A stretch of 64,000 bases of DNA from Bradyrhizobium diazoefficiens (GTDB taxonomy: Bacteria > Pseudomonadota > Alphaproteobacteria > Rhizobiales > Xanthobacteraceae): positions 151,933 to 215,932 of the forward strand of contig NZ_JAFCJE010000009.1 of assembly GCF_018131185.1 (NCBI RefSeq), written 5' to 3'. The translations under genes were made by a program, and so were the position numbers. The notes under the pieces were generated by a model that saw only the letters and a program-made list of their open reading frames with translations, was not told where the DNA came from and ran no database searches. Shown in pieces: positions 45,797 through 55,710 of the stretch. The number at the start of each line of letters is the position of its first letter. The stretch's first letter is position 1.

Positions 45797-47011
45797 CTAG
45801 CGAAACCGGAAGGAGCGCCCGGACTGCGGCGGGATCGATTCCGGCGGCCGCAACCGCTTCGGACGTGGCGGCTTTGGCGCCGGCTCGGCAGCCGGACTGG
45901 TCTCCGCGGCCGGCGCGGTCTCGCTGCCCGGCACCTTCACCGACAGCAGCAAATTCGATTCGTGCATCCGCCAGCGATAGCCGACACCGAAATCGATCGG
46001 CTGGGCGCGCGTGAACAGCCGGGCATAGCGTTCCTGGTAGCGGCCGGGGAATTCGTCGATTGGCCCGAGATAACGGCCGAACGGGAAGAACTGCCACTGC
46101 CGCGCGCTGTAATTCGCAAGCGGAATGCCGGAATCGTCCTGGATGATGGTGGCACTGTTGGCGAGCAGCCAATCGCGCACGACGGTGAAATTGCCGGAGT
46201 GCAACAAATAGGACGCGCTCTTGAGCAGGCTGTTGCCGGGCCCGAGCGTCTCGCAGAATTTCAGGAAACCGGTCGCGCGCGCCCCGGAGTTGGAAAGATC
46301 GGTCGAGAAGTAATACAGCGTGCGCGCTTCCCCATCGCTGCCGGCGAAGGTGATGCGGACGCCGCGCGTCGCGCTCCGTCCCGGATTGTCGTCGCCGACA
46401 TGAACCCCGCCCTTGTCGTCGAGCGCGACCATCTCGACATTGCGGATCGTCTTGCCGGAACGCGCGAGGAAGACATAGAGGATGGGCAAGGTGCCGTTGA
46501 CCTGATTGGCGCGCAGGTCGACTTTCATCTGTTTGGTGATGAAGAAGGAGAAGCTCAGGATCGAGCCGAGCGAACGCTCGACATTGTAGAGTGCAGCGCC
46601 GACCGAGCCGCGCGGCAGCCGCGTCAGATCGGGCACGGCGCCGACCGGCTCCAGCGCGCCGAGCACGTAGGTGCTGGCCTTGGAATAGAAGGTGTTGGCG
46701 TAAAGGAAATCGGGACCGCTGAACATGTAGAACATGGTCGGCCGGGGCGCGGCGAGATTGACGTCGGCCCAATTGCGGATCTTCGAGAGCTGGCGCTGTT
46801 CGAGCTGCGCGAAGGCGCCGTCGAAGAACTTTGCATGGCGCTGCCAGCCTGGTTCCTTGGTGAGCGGCACCAGCGGCGAGTCGGCCGAGGGCTGCATGCC
46901 CGCAAGGAAGCGCGCGGTGTCATCGAAGGTCACGTCGGCGGCATTTGCGGACGAGACGGCCGCTGCCAGCAAGGCGAGAGCTGCGGCCGCAATTCTGAGG
47001 GGTCGAAGCAT
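45797..47011 (-). CDS. Exported hypothetical protein
   Basis: This 404-aa protein has a signal peptide (LRIAAAALALLAAAVSSANA). The globular part, with segments such as ARPTMFYMFSGPDFLYANTFY and QWQFFPFGRYLGPIDEFPGRY, is one I do not recognise. A Pro/Arg-rich tail (PKPPRPKRLRPP) ends it, as in cell-wall-associated proteins. Its start overlaps the region of the permease stop (47014), so it follows that gene directly and may be translationally coupled. The function is unknown. Confidence 0.75.
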   Translation of the reverse strand: MLRPLRIAAAALALLAAAVSSANAADVTFDDTARFLAGMQPSADSPLVPLTKEPGWQRHAKFFDGAFAQLEQRQLSKIRNWADVNLAAPRPTMFYMFSGPDFLYANTFYSKASTYVLGALEPVGAVPDLTRLPRGSVGAALYNVERSLGSILSFSFFITKQMKVDLRANQVNGTLPILYVFLARSGKTIRNVEMVALDDKGGVHVGDDNPGRSATRGVRITFAGSDGEARTLYYFSTDLSNSGARATGFLKFCETLGPGNSLLKSASYLLHSGNFTVVRDWLLANSATIIQDDSGIPLANYSARQWQFFPFGRYLGPIDEFPGRYQERYARLFTRAQPIDFGVGYRWRMHESNLLLSVKVPGSETAPAAETSPAAEPAPKPPRPKRLRPPESIPPQSGRSFRFR

Positions 47012-47013
47012 GT

Positions 47014-48381
47014 CTATTCGCGATTGTGTGAATTGCCAGCGGCGACCGGCCGCCTGCGGAAAACAGCATAAATCAACAGGCCCGAGAGCATGACGAGCAT
47101 CCCCGCGAGCGACTGCACCGGCCGCTCGGTCAACAGGTAGTACATCATGAACCCTGTCACGAGCAGGAAAACGAGCGGCGTGAACGGGTATCCCCAGGTG
47201 CGATAGGGCCGCGGCAAATCGGGATCGGTGATGCGCAGCTTGATGACGCCGGCGACCGTGAAAAACGAGCAAAACAAGAGTGCGAACTGGATAAAGTCGA
47301 GCACGGCCTCGAAGCTGCGCGTGAACAGCAGCAGATTGGCGACGACGAGCTGAAACAGGATGGCATAGGCCGGCGCGCCGCTGGCCGATCGCTTCGAGAA
47401 GACGCGCAAGGCGGGAATGTCCTCCCCCATGGTCATCATCACGCGCGGGCCGATCCACATCATCGCAGAGATCGAGGAGATCAGGCCGACGCAGATCATC
47501 GCGCCGACGATGCGGCCGCCGAAGTCGCCGAAGATGGCGCTGCCGGCGACGCTGGCGACGTCGAGCTGGCCGGCGAGTTCGCCGACCGGCGTGGAGTAGA
47601 GAAACACCGCGTTCAGCGCGACATACAGGACGAGCACGATCAGCGTGCCGGCGAGCATCGCGCGCGGCAGATTCCGCTGCGGCATGTTCATCTCACCGAT
47701 GATGTAGGTCGCGGCGTTCCAGCCCGAGAACGAGTACATCACGAAGACCAGCCCGATCGCGAAGGGTGCGCTGACGATGTGGGCGATGTCGCCCGGCTGC
47801 GGGGTGAAGGCGATCGGCTGCGGCACGCCGATGACGAAGCCAGCGACCAGGAAGGCGACGATCAGCGCGACCTTGATGATCGTCGAGATCAGCTGGAAGG
47901 TCGAGGAATGCCTGACGCCGGTCAGCTGCACGAGCGAGACCAGCCACACCACGGCGATGGCGAGCGGGATCGGCGGCAGATCGGGCTGGACCGATTTGGC
48001 GTATTCGCCGAACGCCATCGCCGCGAGCGCGACCGGCGCCGCAAACCCCACCGTGGCCGACACCCAGCCGGCGAGAAAGCCGAAGGCCGGATGATAGGCA
48101 CGGCCGAGGAAATTGTACTCGCCGCTCGAGCGCGGAAACATCGCCCCGAGTTCGCTGTAGGCGAACACCCCGCACAACGCGACGATGCCACCGACGGTCC
48201 AGAGCAGCAGGATCGAGAAGCCGGACGGGATGTCCTTGACCTGGAAGCCGAGGCTGGTGAAGACGCCGACCCCGATCATGTCGGCCACGACGATGGCGGT
48301 TGCGACAAGGGCCGAGACCCCGGTCCCGTTTCCGGTCAGCCGGCGAGTCCAGGGTGTGGTGCCCGCATCTGATGCCGTCAT
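47014..48381 (-). CDS. APC-superfamily amino acid permease
   Basis: This 455-aa inner-membrane protein has about 12 hydrophobic segments. The first helix ADMIGVGVFTSLGFQVKDI carries the GVGVFTS-type substrate motif of APC transporters. The later helix motifs FSGWNAATYIIGEM and GVFAYSELGAMFPRSSGEY are also conserved. It likely imports an amino acid, with H+ or by exchange; the substrate is unknown. AAGGA precedes the ATG at 48381. It is upstream of the exported protein at 45797, in one transcript. Confidence 0.9.
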   Translation of the reverse strand: MTASDAGTTPWTRRLTGNGTGVSALVATAIVVADMIGVGVFTSLGFQVKDIPSGFSILLLWTVGGIVALCGVFAYSELGAMFPRSSGEYNFLGRAYHPAFGFLAGWVSATVGFAAPVALAAMAFGEYAKSVQPDLPPIPLAIAVVWLVSLVQLTGVRHSSTFQLISTIIKVALIVAFLVAGFVIGVPQPIAFTPQPGDIAHIVSAPFAIGLVFVMYSFSGWNAATYIIGEMNMPQRNLPRAMLAGTLIVLVLYVALNAVFLYSTPVGELAGQLDVASVAGSAIFGDFGGRIVGAMICVGLISSISAMMWIGPRVMMTMGEDIPALRVFSKRSASGAPAYAILFQLVVANLLLFTRSFEAVLDFIQFALLFCSFFTVAGVIKLRITDPDLPRPYRTWGYPFTPLVFLLVTGFMMYYLLTERPVQSLAGMLVMLSGLLIYAVFRRRPVAAGNSHNRE

Positions 48382-48589
48382 CGGGGTCCTTCACCTCAGG
48401 CGCCATGCCTTGCGGGCATCGTGCAGTTTGGCCCAGTCAATTCAAGCAGGGTTAACAAGGGTTAAATGAGGCGGCCCAAACAGGTATTTGGGCACCGCAT
48501 TTCCCGCTGCCGCGCGAAAAAGCTGCGTTTGCCCCGGGAAGTCCCGTTCCTCTCCCCCACAATCAGGACACGATTACGTGGTCCCTTTG

Positions 48590-48625
48590 AGCGTTCCGGA
48601 TGTGGGGAAGTTTATCCGGACGCTT
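48590..48625. repeat. Stem-loop in gene-free stretch 48382-48698
   Basis: AGCGTTCCGGAT (48590-48601) pairs with ATCCGGACGCTT (48614-48625) apart from one bulge. It lies in the 317-nt gene-free stretch before the gene at 48699. I see no gene there. It may be an extragenic repeat or a leader structure. Confidence 0.45.
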
Positions 48626-48698
48626 AACGTCGCCTAAACGCCAGTCGGCTCAATTGTCGAAAGATTGCCGATGGACGTGACTTTGGGGTCATGGGTGG

Positions 48699-50015
48699 AT
48701 GGTCGGGGCCGTTCCGAAAATGAGAGCTGACAGCCATGCCGGCCGGACGCGGTCCGGTCGGCGCGGTCGTGCGCTCAGGATCGGCCTGATCTCAGCCTTG
48801 GTGCCGATGTCGCTGTCACTGGGTCAATGCGGCAAGGCGCCGAACCCGGCGGCGCTCGCGGCGAATTCGCAGGCCAATGTCCAAGGAGGCAGTCAGGTCG
48901 TCGCGAAAACCCATCCCCAAGTGGCAAGCGGCGACACGTTCGAGGATCGCTTCCCTGCTCCGCAGTTCAAGGAACGCTTCCCCTCGGCGAGCGAAAGTCT
49001 CCTGCAACGGCAGATGTCGGACTTCTCGCCCAAGCGCGCCGTGCAGCCGCAGGCGCCCGAGCAGGCCCCCTACAAGGTCGCTTCGCTGGAGCCGCAGGTC
49101 CCCTACAAGCGTCCGCCACGCGACGATTTGACGACGCTCGTCAGCATGAAATCGTCGGCCTTTCCCTATTTCGGCAACAACCCCGCCTCCGACGCGCCCT
49201 TCCTCAACATCTCCAAGGGCGATCGCCGTGGCCATCGCAGCTATTCCGGTCGCGTGTTCTGGCAGGACGAGACCTACAATGACAGCCGCGTGCTGATGCA
49301 CGTGCCCGAGCATTTCGACGTGCGCAAGCCCGGGGTGATCGTGGTGTTCTTCCACGGCAATGGCGCAACGCTCGAGCGCGACGTGCGTGATCGTCAGCTC
49401 GTGCCCAAGCAGATCACCGATTCCGGCGCCAATGCCGTGCTGCTTGCACCGCAGATGGCGGTCGATGCCGCCGATTCCAGCGCCGGCAAGTTCTGGCAAC
49501 CGGGCGGCTTCAAGCGCTTCATGGCGGAAGCGGCCGACCACCTCGCTCGCGTCACCGGCGATCCCACCAGCGCGCGCGCCTTCGCCAACATGCCGATCGT
49601 GATCGTCGGCTACAGCGGCGGCTTCCTGCCGACGGCCTGGAGCCTGGAAGTCGGCGGCATCAGCGACCGCGTCCGCGGCGTCGTGCTGCTCGATGCCGTC
49701 TACGGCGAAATGGACAAGTTCGCATCCTGGATCGAGAGCCACCGCTCCGGCTTCTTCGTCAGCGCCTACACCCGCCACACCGCGCGGCGGGACCGCGACC
49801 TGATGAGCATGCTGCGGCAAAAGGGCATCAGCGTCGCCGAGGACATGGACGGACCATTGCGGCCCGGCAGCGTGGTGTTCGTCGAGACCGGCGACGGCAT
49901 CACCCATCGCGACTATGTCACCCGCGCCTGGACGCGGGATCCGCTCAAGGACGTGCTGGTGAAGATGGCGGCGACGCCAGCGTTGGCGCTGACGCGCGTC
50001 GCCTCGAGCCGCTAG
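48699..50015 (+). CDS. Alpha/beta hydrolase-like exported protein
   Basis: This 438-aa protein has a basic N-terminus followed by a hydrophobic signal (LRIGLISALVPMSLSLGQC, a possible lipobox). A Pro-rich, low-complexity linker of about 110 residues comes next, then an alpha/beta hydrolase domain. That domain contains VVFFHGNGATLERDV (oxyanion region) and the nucleophile elbow VGYSGGFLP. Asp and His positions are less clear. Two in-frame starts, 48699 and 48720, are possible. The likely place of action is the periplasm or outer membrane; the substrate is unknown. Confidence 0.75.
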   Translation: MVGAVPKMRADSHAGRTRSGRRGRALRIGLISALVPMSLSLGQCGKAPNPAALAANSQANVQGGSQVVAKTHPQVASGDTFEDRFPAPQFKERFPSASESLLQRQMSDFSPKRAVQPQAPEQAPYKVASLEPQVPYKRPPRDDLTTLVSMKSSAFPYFGNNPASDAPFLNISKGDRRGHRSYSGRVFWQDETYNDSRVLMHVPEHFDVRKPGVIVVFFHGNGATLERDVRDRQLVPKQITDSGANAVLLAPQMAVDAADSSAGKFWQPGGFKRFMAEAADHLARVTGDPTSARAFANMPIVIVGYSGGFLPTAWSLEVGGISDRVRGVVLLDAVYGEMDKFASWIESHRSGFFVSAYTRHTARRDRDLMSMLRQKGISVAEDMDGPLRPGSVVFVETGDGITHRDYVTRAWTRDPLKDVLVKMAATPALALTRVASSR

Positions 50016-50075
50016 GCCTGCAAGCTGCTCAGCGCGATCGGGGCGGCTGTGGCCGTGCCTGCTTCAGGTCTTGCT

Positions 50076-50453
50076 TCAGGTCTTGGGCAGCTTCGGAATG
50101 GCCTCGGCGAAGCCGTTGTAGCAGGTCAGCCGCTCGTCCTCTTCCTTGAAGAACCGGCAATCGGCGTAGCCCTTGGCCTTCGCCGGCTTCGGCTTCGGGG
50201 CCGGCGGCATCACGGCGTCGTAACAATTGAGACGATCCTTGGTGCCGTCGTCGATCTCGAGGCAGGCCTGGAGCCGCACGGCGATCGACTGCGGCTTGCC
50301 CTTCGGCGCTGCAGCAGGCTTTGCCGCCGCCTCCTTGGTTCCCTTGGGCTTGACCTGCACCAGCGGCTTGTCCCCCACCATCGGTGGCTTGTCGGCTTGC
50401 GCGAACGCGGAGGCTGAATAGAGCACCGCGGCAACCGCCAGAATCATCCTCAT
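50076..50453 (-). CDS. Exported small Cys-containing hypothetical protein
   Basis: This 125-aa protein has a signal peptide (MILAVAAVLYSASAFA|QA) and a Lys/Pro/Ala-rich linker. A C-terminal segment contains four cysteines (QACLEIDD, LNCYDAV, ADCRFFKE, LTCYNGF). The two DRLxCYD/ERLTCYN motifs are repeats that probably form disulfides, seen in short exported alphaproteobacterial proteins of unknown function. The start at 50453 or two codons later is not decided. Confidence 0.7.
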   Translation of the reverse strand: MRMILAVAAVLYSASAFAQADKPPMVGDKPLVQVKPKGTKEAAAKPAAAPKGKPQSIAVRLQACLEIDDGTKDRLNCYDAVMPPAPKPKPAKAKGYADCRFFKEEDERLTCYNGFAEAIPKLPKT

Positions 50454-50543
50454 TTCAGTCAACTCTCTTTGGTCCCCATGACCGCGTTCTAACGCTCCCG
50501 CGCGCGGTTTGCCAAGCACCTTGCACATACGAAACCGCGAGAT

Positions 50544-51713
50544 TCAGGCCGCTGCGGCAGCGGACCGGGGCCGGGTCAGGATCAGCAGGATCAGCGCCAC
50601 CGCGACGAAACCGACCGCGACGAAGCCGAGCGTATGCAGGAGCTCGCGGGCGAACAACAGTCCGCCGATGGCAGAGCCGACCGCCTGGCCGATGTAGAGG
50701 ACGGAGGTGTTGAGCGCGACGGTCGCCGATGCAAGCGGCGGCGCGGCAGCGACCAGCCGCACCTGCTGCATCGAATTGGTCGACGCAAAGCCGAGGCCCC
50801 AGATCGCGACCCCGCACGTCATGAAAGCAAGCGTGCCCGCACCGAGCGCCCAGCCCGTGATCCCGGTCAATAACAGGCAGGCGAACAGCAGCGAGGTGCG
50901 ATAAGGGCCCCAGGTGTCGACGATGCGGGTAGCGATGACGACGCCGAGGAAACCGCAGATGCCGTAGAGCGCGAACACCGTGCCAATCGCATCGGGGCCG
51001 GCGCCGGTGAGCTTGTTGAGCAGCGGGCCCATGAAGGTGAACACCACGAACTGCCCCGACATTTGCAGCATGGTGATCGCAAGCAGCAGCAGAATCGTCC
51101 TGTTGCCGCCGACCTCGCGCCAGGTCTTCAAATCCACCGGCGCGCCCTTCAGGCCCGCCGGAAGCCGCAGCAGCAACAGCACGAAGCTGATGCAGCCGAG
51201 CACTCCGATTTCGCCATAGGCCGCGCGCCAGCCATAGCGGCTGGCGATGAAGGTGATCAGCGGAAGGCCAACGGCAGCAGCGAGCGACCAGCCGAGAAAG
51301 ATATAGGCGATGGTGCTGCCCCGCCGCTCGGCCGGCACGATCAAGGCCCCCGTGCCGGCGGCCTGCGGCGTATAGAGTGCGCCGACCGCGAGCATCACGA
51401 GACGAATGACGAGGAGGCTGGTGTAGTCGGGCGCAAAGGCCGAGGCGAGATTGCCCAAGGCAAGCACCGCCAGCGTCGTCGTGAGCAACGTCCGACGTTC
51501 GATGCGACTGGTCAGCCAGGCCGTCAGCGGCGAGCCGATGCAGAGCGTCACCGCGCCGAAGGTGATCAGCAGCCCGGCTGCATGAATGCTGACGTCGAGC
51601 CCGCCCGCCAACTCCGGCAGCATGCCCGCCGGGGCCAGCACGGAGCAGCCGGTGACGAGATTGCCAAGCATCAGGGCGGTTGGCGCGAAACGCCGGGCGC
51701 GCGCATTTTCCAT
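50544..51713 (-). CDS. MFS transporter, arabinose-efflux/DHA1 type
   Basis: This 389-aa exporter has about 12 membrane segments. The motif-A-like loop is SPLTAWLTSRIERRTLL, and segment 5 has GWSLAAAVGLPL. It is likely a proton-driven exporter of sugars or drugs. The ATG at 51713 (MENARARRFAPTAL) is the first plausible start. The reading frame stays open for a further 970 codons upstream, antisense to thrS, but that part is an artefact. It is divergent from thrS, with 186 nt between the starts. Confidence 0.87.
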   Translation of the reverse strand: MENARARRFAPTALMLGNLVTGCSVLAPAGMLPELAGGLDVSIHAAGLLITFGAVTLCIGSPLTAWLTSRIERRTLLTTTLAVLALGNLASAFAPDYTSLLVIRLVMLAVGALYTPQAAGTGALIVPAERRGSTIAYIFLGWSLAAAVGLPLITFIASRYGWRAAYGEIGVLGCISFVLLLLRLPAGLKGAPVDLKTWREVGGNRTILLLLAITMLQMSGQFVVFTFMGPLLNKLTGAGPDAIGTVFALYGICGFLGVVIATRIVDTWGPYRTSLLFACLLLTGITGWALGAGTLAFMTCGVAIWGLGFASTNSMQQVRLVAAAPPLASATVALNTSVLYIGQAVGSAIGGLLFARELLHTLGFVAVGFVAVALILLILTRPRSAAAAA

Positions 51714-51899
51714 GCAGGTGCATGTAGCGCGGGCCCGGCACCCGTTAAAGGCCGCCGCTCGAAATAGTTGGTGCACCGTCCCGGCTTTTGCGCGCCGATT
51801 TCTTGGAATTGCCGGATTGCGCAGGCCGAATCGCCTGATATATCGCTCGTTCCCGCTTACCTGCGCTCGTTCGCAGGAGTGAGCCTCAGGAGAAAAGCA

Positions 51900-53942
51900 A
51901 TGACCGACCAGCCCAAATCCGAGTCCGGCTTCCAGTACAGCCTCTCCAATCTGAAGCCCGTGACCCCCGCCGCCAAAGTCACCCTCACCTTCCCCGACGG
52001 CGCACAGCGCCAGTTCGACCACGGCATCACCGGCCTCGACATCGCCAAGGGCATCTCGCCGTCGCTGGCCAAGCGTACGGTTGCGATGGCGCTCGACGGT
52101 GTGCTCACCGATCTCAATGATCCGATCGAGGCCGACGCCAAGCTCGAGCTCGTCAACCGCGACGACCCGCGCGCCCTCGAATTGATTCGCCACGACTGCG
52201 CGCACGTGCTGGCCGAAGCCGTGCAGACGCTGTGGCCGGGCACGCAGGTCACCATCGGTCCGGTGATCGAGAACGGCTTCTACTACGACTTCTTCCGCAA
52301 CGAGCCGTTCACCCCGGAAGACTTTGCCGCGATCGAGAAGAAGATGCGCGAGCTCATCGCGCGCGACAAGCCTTTCACCAAGGAGGTCTGGGACCGCGAG
52401 AAGACCAAGCAGGTATTCCGCGACAAGGGCGAGGCGTTCAAGGTCGAGCTGGTCGACGCTATTCCCGGCAGCGAGCCGATCAAGATCTACTATCAGGGCG
52501 ACTGGTTCGACCTCTGCCGCGGCCCGCACATGACCTCGACCGGCAAGGTCGGCAACGCCTTCAAGCTGATGAAGGTGGCCGGCGCCTATTGGCGCGGCGA
52601 CAGCAACAATCCGATGCTGACCCGCATCTACGGCACGGCCTTCGCCAAGCAGGAGGACCTCGACGCCTACCTCAGGCAGATCGAGGAAGCCGAAAAGCGC
52701 GACCATCGCAAGCTCGGGCGCGAGCTCGACCTCTTCCACTTCCAGGAGGAAGGTCCGGGCGTCGTGTTCTGGCACCCGAAGGGCTGGACCATCTTCCAGC
52801 AGCTCATCGCCTATATGCGCCGGCGCCTGACCGGCGATTACAGCGAGGTCAACGCGCCGCAAATCCTCGACAAGGTGCTGTGGGAGACCTCGGGCCATTG
52901 GGGCTGGTATCGCGAGAACATGTTCGCCGCGCAGTCGGCCGGCGACGAGGCCGAGGACAAGCGCTGGTTCGCGCTCAAGCCCATGAACTGCCCGGGTCAC
53001 GTGCAGATCTTCAAGCACGGCCTGAAGAGCTACCGCGACCTGCCCTTGCGCCTCGCCGAGTTCGGCGTGGTGCATCGCTACGAGCCTTCCGGCGCCATGC
53101 ACGGCTTGATGCGCGTGCGCGGCTTCACCCAGGACGACGCGCACATCTTCTGCACCGAGGACCAGCTCGCCGCGGAATGCCTGAAGATCAACGACCTGAT
53201 TCTGTCGACCTATGCGGACTTCGGCTTCACCGGCGACCTCACCGTGAAGCTGTCGACCCGGCCGGAGAAACGCGTCGGCACGGACGCGATGTGGGATCAC
53301 GCCGAACGGGTGATGGCGACCGTGCTGAGCACGATCCAGGCGCAGAACAATCACATCAAGACCGAGATCAATCCGGGCGAAGGCGCCTTCTACGGGCCGA
53401 AGTTCGAATACGTGCTGCGCGACGCCATCGGCCGCGACTGGCAGTGCGGCACCACGCAGGTCGACTTCAACCTGCCGGAACGGTTCGGCGCGTTCTACAT
53501 CGACCATGACGGCGGCAAGAAACCGCCTGTCATGGTGCACCGCGCGATCTGCGGCTCGATGGAGCGCTATATCGGCATCCTGATCGAGCACTATGCCGGC
53601 AACTTCCCGCTCTGGCTGTCGCCGGTGCAGGCGGTGGTCACCACCATCACCTCGGAAGGCGACGAGTACGCCAAGGTGGTGATGGAACAGGCGCGGCGCG
53701 CCGGGCTGCGGGTCGAGATCGACCTGCGCAACGAAAAGATCAACTACAAGGTCCGCGAGCATTCGCTGGCAAAGATCCCCGCATTGCTCGTGGTCGGCAA
53801 GAAAGAGGCCGAGACACATTCGGTCTCGGTCCGCCGCCTCGGCAGCGACGGCCAGACGGTGATGACGACCGCCGAAGCAATCGCCGCGCTGGTCGACGAG
53901 GCGACGCCGCCGGACGTCCGGCGGATGCGGGAAGCGGGCTGA
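51900..53942 (+). CDS. thrS: Threonyl-tRNA synthetase
   Basis: This 680-aa enzyme charges tRNA-Thr. It has an N-terminal TGS domain (KVTLTFPDGAQRQFDHGITG), the editing domain with HDCAHVLAEA, and the class II core. Core motifs are MNCPGHVQIF (zinc Cys), RYEPSGAMHGLMRVRGFTQDDAHIFC split across motif 2, and the motif 3 segment MVHRAICGSMERYIGILIEHYAG. A C-terminal anticodon-binding domain follows. The ATG at 51900 has AGGAG upstream; the extension to 51768 is not coding. Confidence 0.97.
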   Translation: MTDQPKSESGFQYSLSNLKPVTPAAKVTLTFPDGAQRQFDHGITGLDIAKGISPSLAKRTVAMALDGVLTDLNDPIEADAKLELVNRDDPRALELIRHDCAHVLAEAVQTLWPGTQVTIGPVIENGFYYDFFRNEPFTPEDFAAIEKKMRELIARDKPFTKEVWDREKTKQVFRDKGEAFKVELVDAIPGSEPIKIYYQGDWFDLCRGPHMTSTGKVGNAFKLMKVAGAYWRGDSNNPMLTRIYGTAFAKQEDLDAYLRQIEEAEKRDHRKLGRELDLFHFQEEGPGVVFWHPKGWTIFQQLIAYMRRRLTGDYSEVNAPQILDKVLWETSGHWGWYRENMFAAQSAGDEAEDKRWFALKPMNCPGHVQIFKHGLKSYRDLPLRLAEFGVVHRYEPSGAMHGLMRVRGFTQDDAHIFCTEDQLAAECLKINDLILSTYADFGFTGDLTVKLSTRPEKRVGTDAMWDHAERVMATVLSTIQAQNNHIKTEINPGEGAFYGPKFEYVLRDAIGRDWQCGTTQVDFNLPERFGAFYIDHDGGKKPPVMVHRAICGSMERYIGILIEHYAGNFPLWLSPVQAVVTTITSEGDEYAKVVMEQARRAGLRVEIDLRNEKINYKVREHSLAKIPALLVVGKKEAETHSVSVRRLGSDGQTVMTTAEAIAALVDEATPPDVRRMREAG

Positions 53943-54035
53943 TCCCTGAAATCGATCTAAATTCGCTTCCGGTTGCGGGCGTGCATACTTATCTCGGCAT
54001 GGCACGCCCGACGACGAGCTGAAGAGGATATTGCA

Positions 54036-54599
54036 GTGCCCGACGCCATCGAACTCCTGAAGACCCGCCGCTCGGTCAAGCCGCGCGAGATGACCGGCCC
54101 TGGCCCTTCGCCGGCCGAGCTCGAGACGATCCTCACCATTGGCGCGCGCGTGCCCGATCACGGCAAGCTCGCGCCCTGGCGCTTCATTATCTTCGAGGGC
54201 GATGCCCGCCAGCGCGCCGGCGAGGTGATCGCGAAGGTCTTTGCGCGGAAGAATCCAGGCGCGCCCGCGGCCGACGTCGAGGTCGAGCGCAAGCGCCTCA
54301 CCGACGCGCCGCTGGTGATCGGCATCGTCAGCTTCACCAAGCCGCATCCGAAAGTGCCGGCGTTCGAGCAGGAATTGTCGGCGGGCGCCAGCGCCATGAA
54401 CATCGTCACGGCCGCGACCGCGCTCGGCTACGGCGCTTGCTGGCTGACCGGCTGGTTCTCCTTCGATCGCGACGTGCTCGACGGACTCGGCCTCAAGCCG
54501 GACGAAAAGCTCGCCGGCTTCGTCCATATCGGCACGCCGACCAAGCCCAGCGAAGACCGTCCGCGACCCGATCTGTCCACTATCGTGACCAAATTCTAG
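54036..54599 (+). CDS. Nitroreductase family protein
   Basis: This 187-aa FMN-dependent nitroreductase-type protein has the family segments LLKTRRSVK, GARVPDHGKLAPWRFIIF and a glycine-containing C-terminal motif (LGYGACWLTGW). It starts at a GTG (54036) with AGAGGA upstream. The reaction is NAD(P)H-dependent two-electron reduction of a nitro or quinone compound. It lies 93 nt after thrS on the same strand, and is convergent with the LysR gene. Confidence 0.88.
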   Translation: MPDAIELLKTRRSVKPREMTGPGPSPAELETILTIGARVPDHGKLAPWRFIIFEGDARQRAGEVIAKVFARKNPGAPAADVEVERKRLTDAPLVIGIVSFTKPHPKVPAFEQELSAGASAMNIVTAATALGYGACWLTGWFSFDRDVLDGLGLKPDEKLAGFVHIGTPTKPSEDRPRPDLSTIVTKF

Positions 54600-54630
54600 G
54601 GCCGGAAAGTCTGCTTCCAAGGCCGACGAT

Positions 54631-55494
54631 TTATTTCGGCTCGAAGAACAACGACGTCAGCTGCTTCGTGAGTTCAGCCATGAGCGCGTTGCCGGGATTC
54701 GTTCGAACGCACATGATCCGGCGTATGGGAGGCAGTTCAGGAAGATAATAATCCTTAGCGACGACCACCGTGCCCGGCACCTTGCTGGCAGGGACGGCGG
54801 TGAACCCCATGCCAGCTTCCACCGCTCGTAGCTTCACTTCGAAATCGGGGCTGCTGAAAACAATCCGATAAGAAATTTCGTGACGTTCGAGCGTTCGCAC
54901 CATCCAGTCGTCTCCGGGCCAAGTCAGGATCGGAATGGGAGATCCCGGACTTACCACAAACTGCTTCGCCCTGACCCAGACGAGCGGCTCGTCATCTGCC
55001 GCCACTATCATTTGGCGAAGATCGCCATCCATGCGTTGATGATCAAACAAGCAGGCAATATCGAGATACCCCTCGATCAAGGCTTTGGCGAGGGTGCCTG
55101 ACTGGTCGACCTGGATGAAGATGCCAGAAAGGCTACCAACTGACTGAGGTGCCTTGAAAAAATCGGTCGCGAAGAGCGAATTGAGGCCCAGCTTGACCGG
55201 CTGCGAGCGCTCAGTATTGCCCGACAGTCTCATTAACTGGTCATTCGCCTCAATCATCCGCCTGGCTTGTTGCAGCGCAAGCCTGCCGAGGTCGCTGAGA
55301 GTCGTACCGGTTGAACTCCGCTCAAACAGCGGTCCTCCCACGAGATTCTGAAGCCTTTTCATCTGTGAACTGATCGCCGGCTGGCTCAAGCCCAACAGTT
55401 CACCGGCCTTCGAAAGGCTCCCGGTTTCGGAGATCACAATCGCGGTACGCACGATTTCTGTTGGGATATTTACGTGCCTCTTGCGGTGATTCAT
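54631..55494 (-). CDS. LysR-family transcriptional regulator
   Basis: This 287-aa LysR protein has a winged HTH at about residues 10-70 (ISETGSLSKAGELLGLSQPAISSQMKRLQ, split by the turn). A periplasmic-binding-protein-like effector domain follows (SQPVKLGLNSLFATDFFK to about 270). No target gene is adjacent on the opposite strand. The next gene upstream is tadE, 217 nt away and divergent; regulation of it is speculative. Confidence 0.9.
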   Translation of the reverse strand: MNHRKRHVNIPTEIVRTAIVISETGSLSKAGELLGLSQPAISSQMKRLQNLVGGPLFERSSTGTTLSDLGRLALQQARRMIEANDQLMRLSGNTERSQPVKLGLNSLFATDFFKAPQSVGSLSGIFIQVDQSGTLAKALIEGYLDIACLFDHQRMDGDLRQMIVAADDEPLVWVRAKQFVVSPGSPIPILTWPGDDWMVRTLERHEISYRIVFSSPDFEVKLRAVEAGMGFTAVPASKVPGTVVVAKDYYLPELPPIRRIMCVRTNPGNALMAELTKQLTSLFFEPK

Positions 55495-55710
55495 TTAATC
55501 AAAATCCCCTTTAAGATATTTAACCAATGGTTGCTTCTCTTACGGCATACCCCCCCTGAAACGTTGATGTGCCACAACACTTTTATGGGCCCATAGATTC
55601 TTGGAGGCCCAAAGCTTGCAATGGTATCCGCAAATTTACGGAACAAAGCATACAATAACCCGTAACGAGCATGCTCCCATCCTCAGCCACAACAAAGGGT
55701 TGAGGTTGAC

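Noticed and set aside
51714..54620. Open frame of about 970 codons antisense to thrS and the nitroreductase, continuous with the MFS gene
   Set aside because: It is in frame with the MFS protein but reads antisense to well-supported genes, with high-GC codon bias and low-complexity sequence. The MFS N-terminus begins at 51713.
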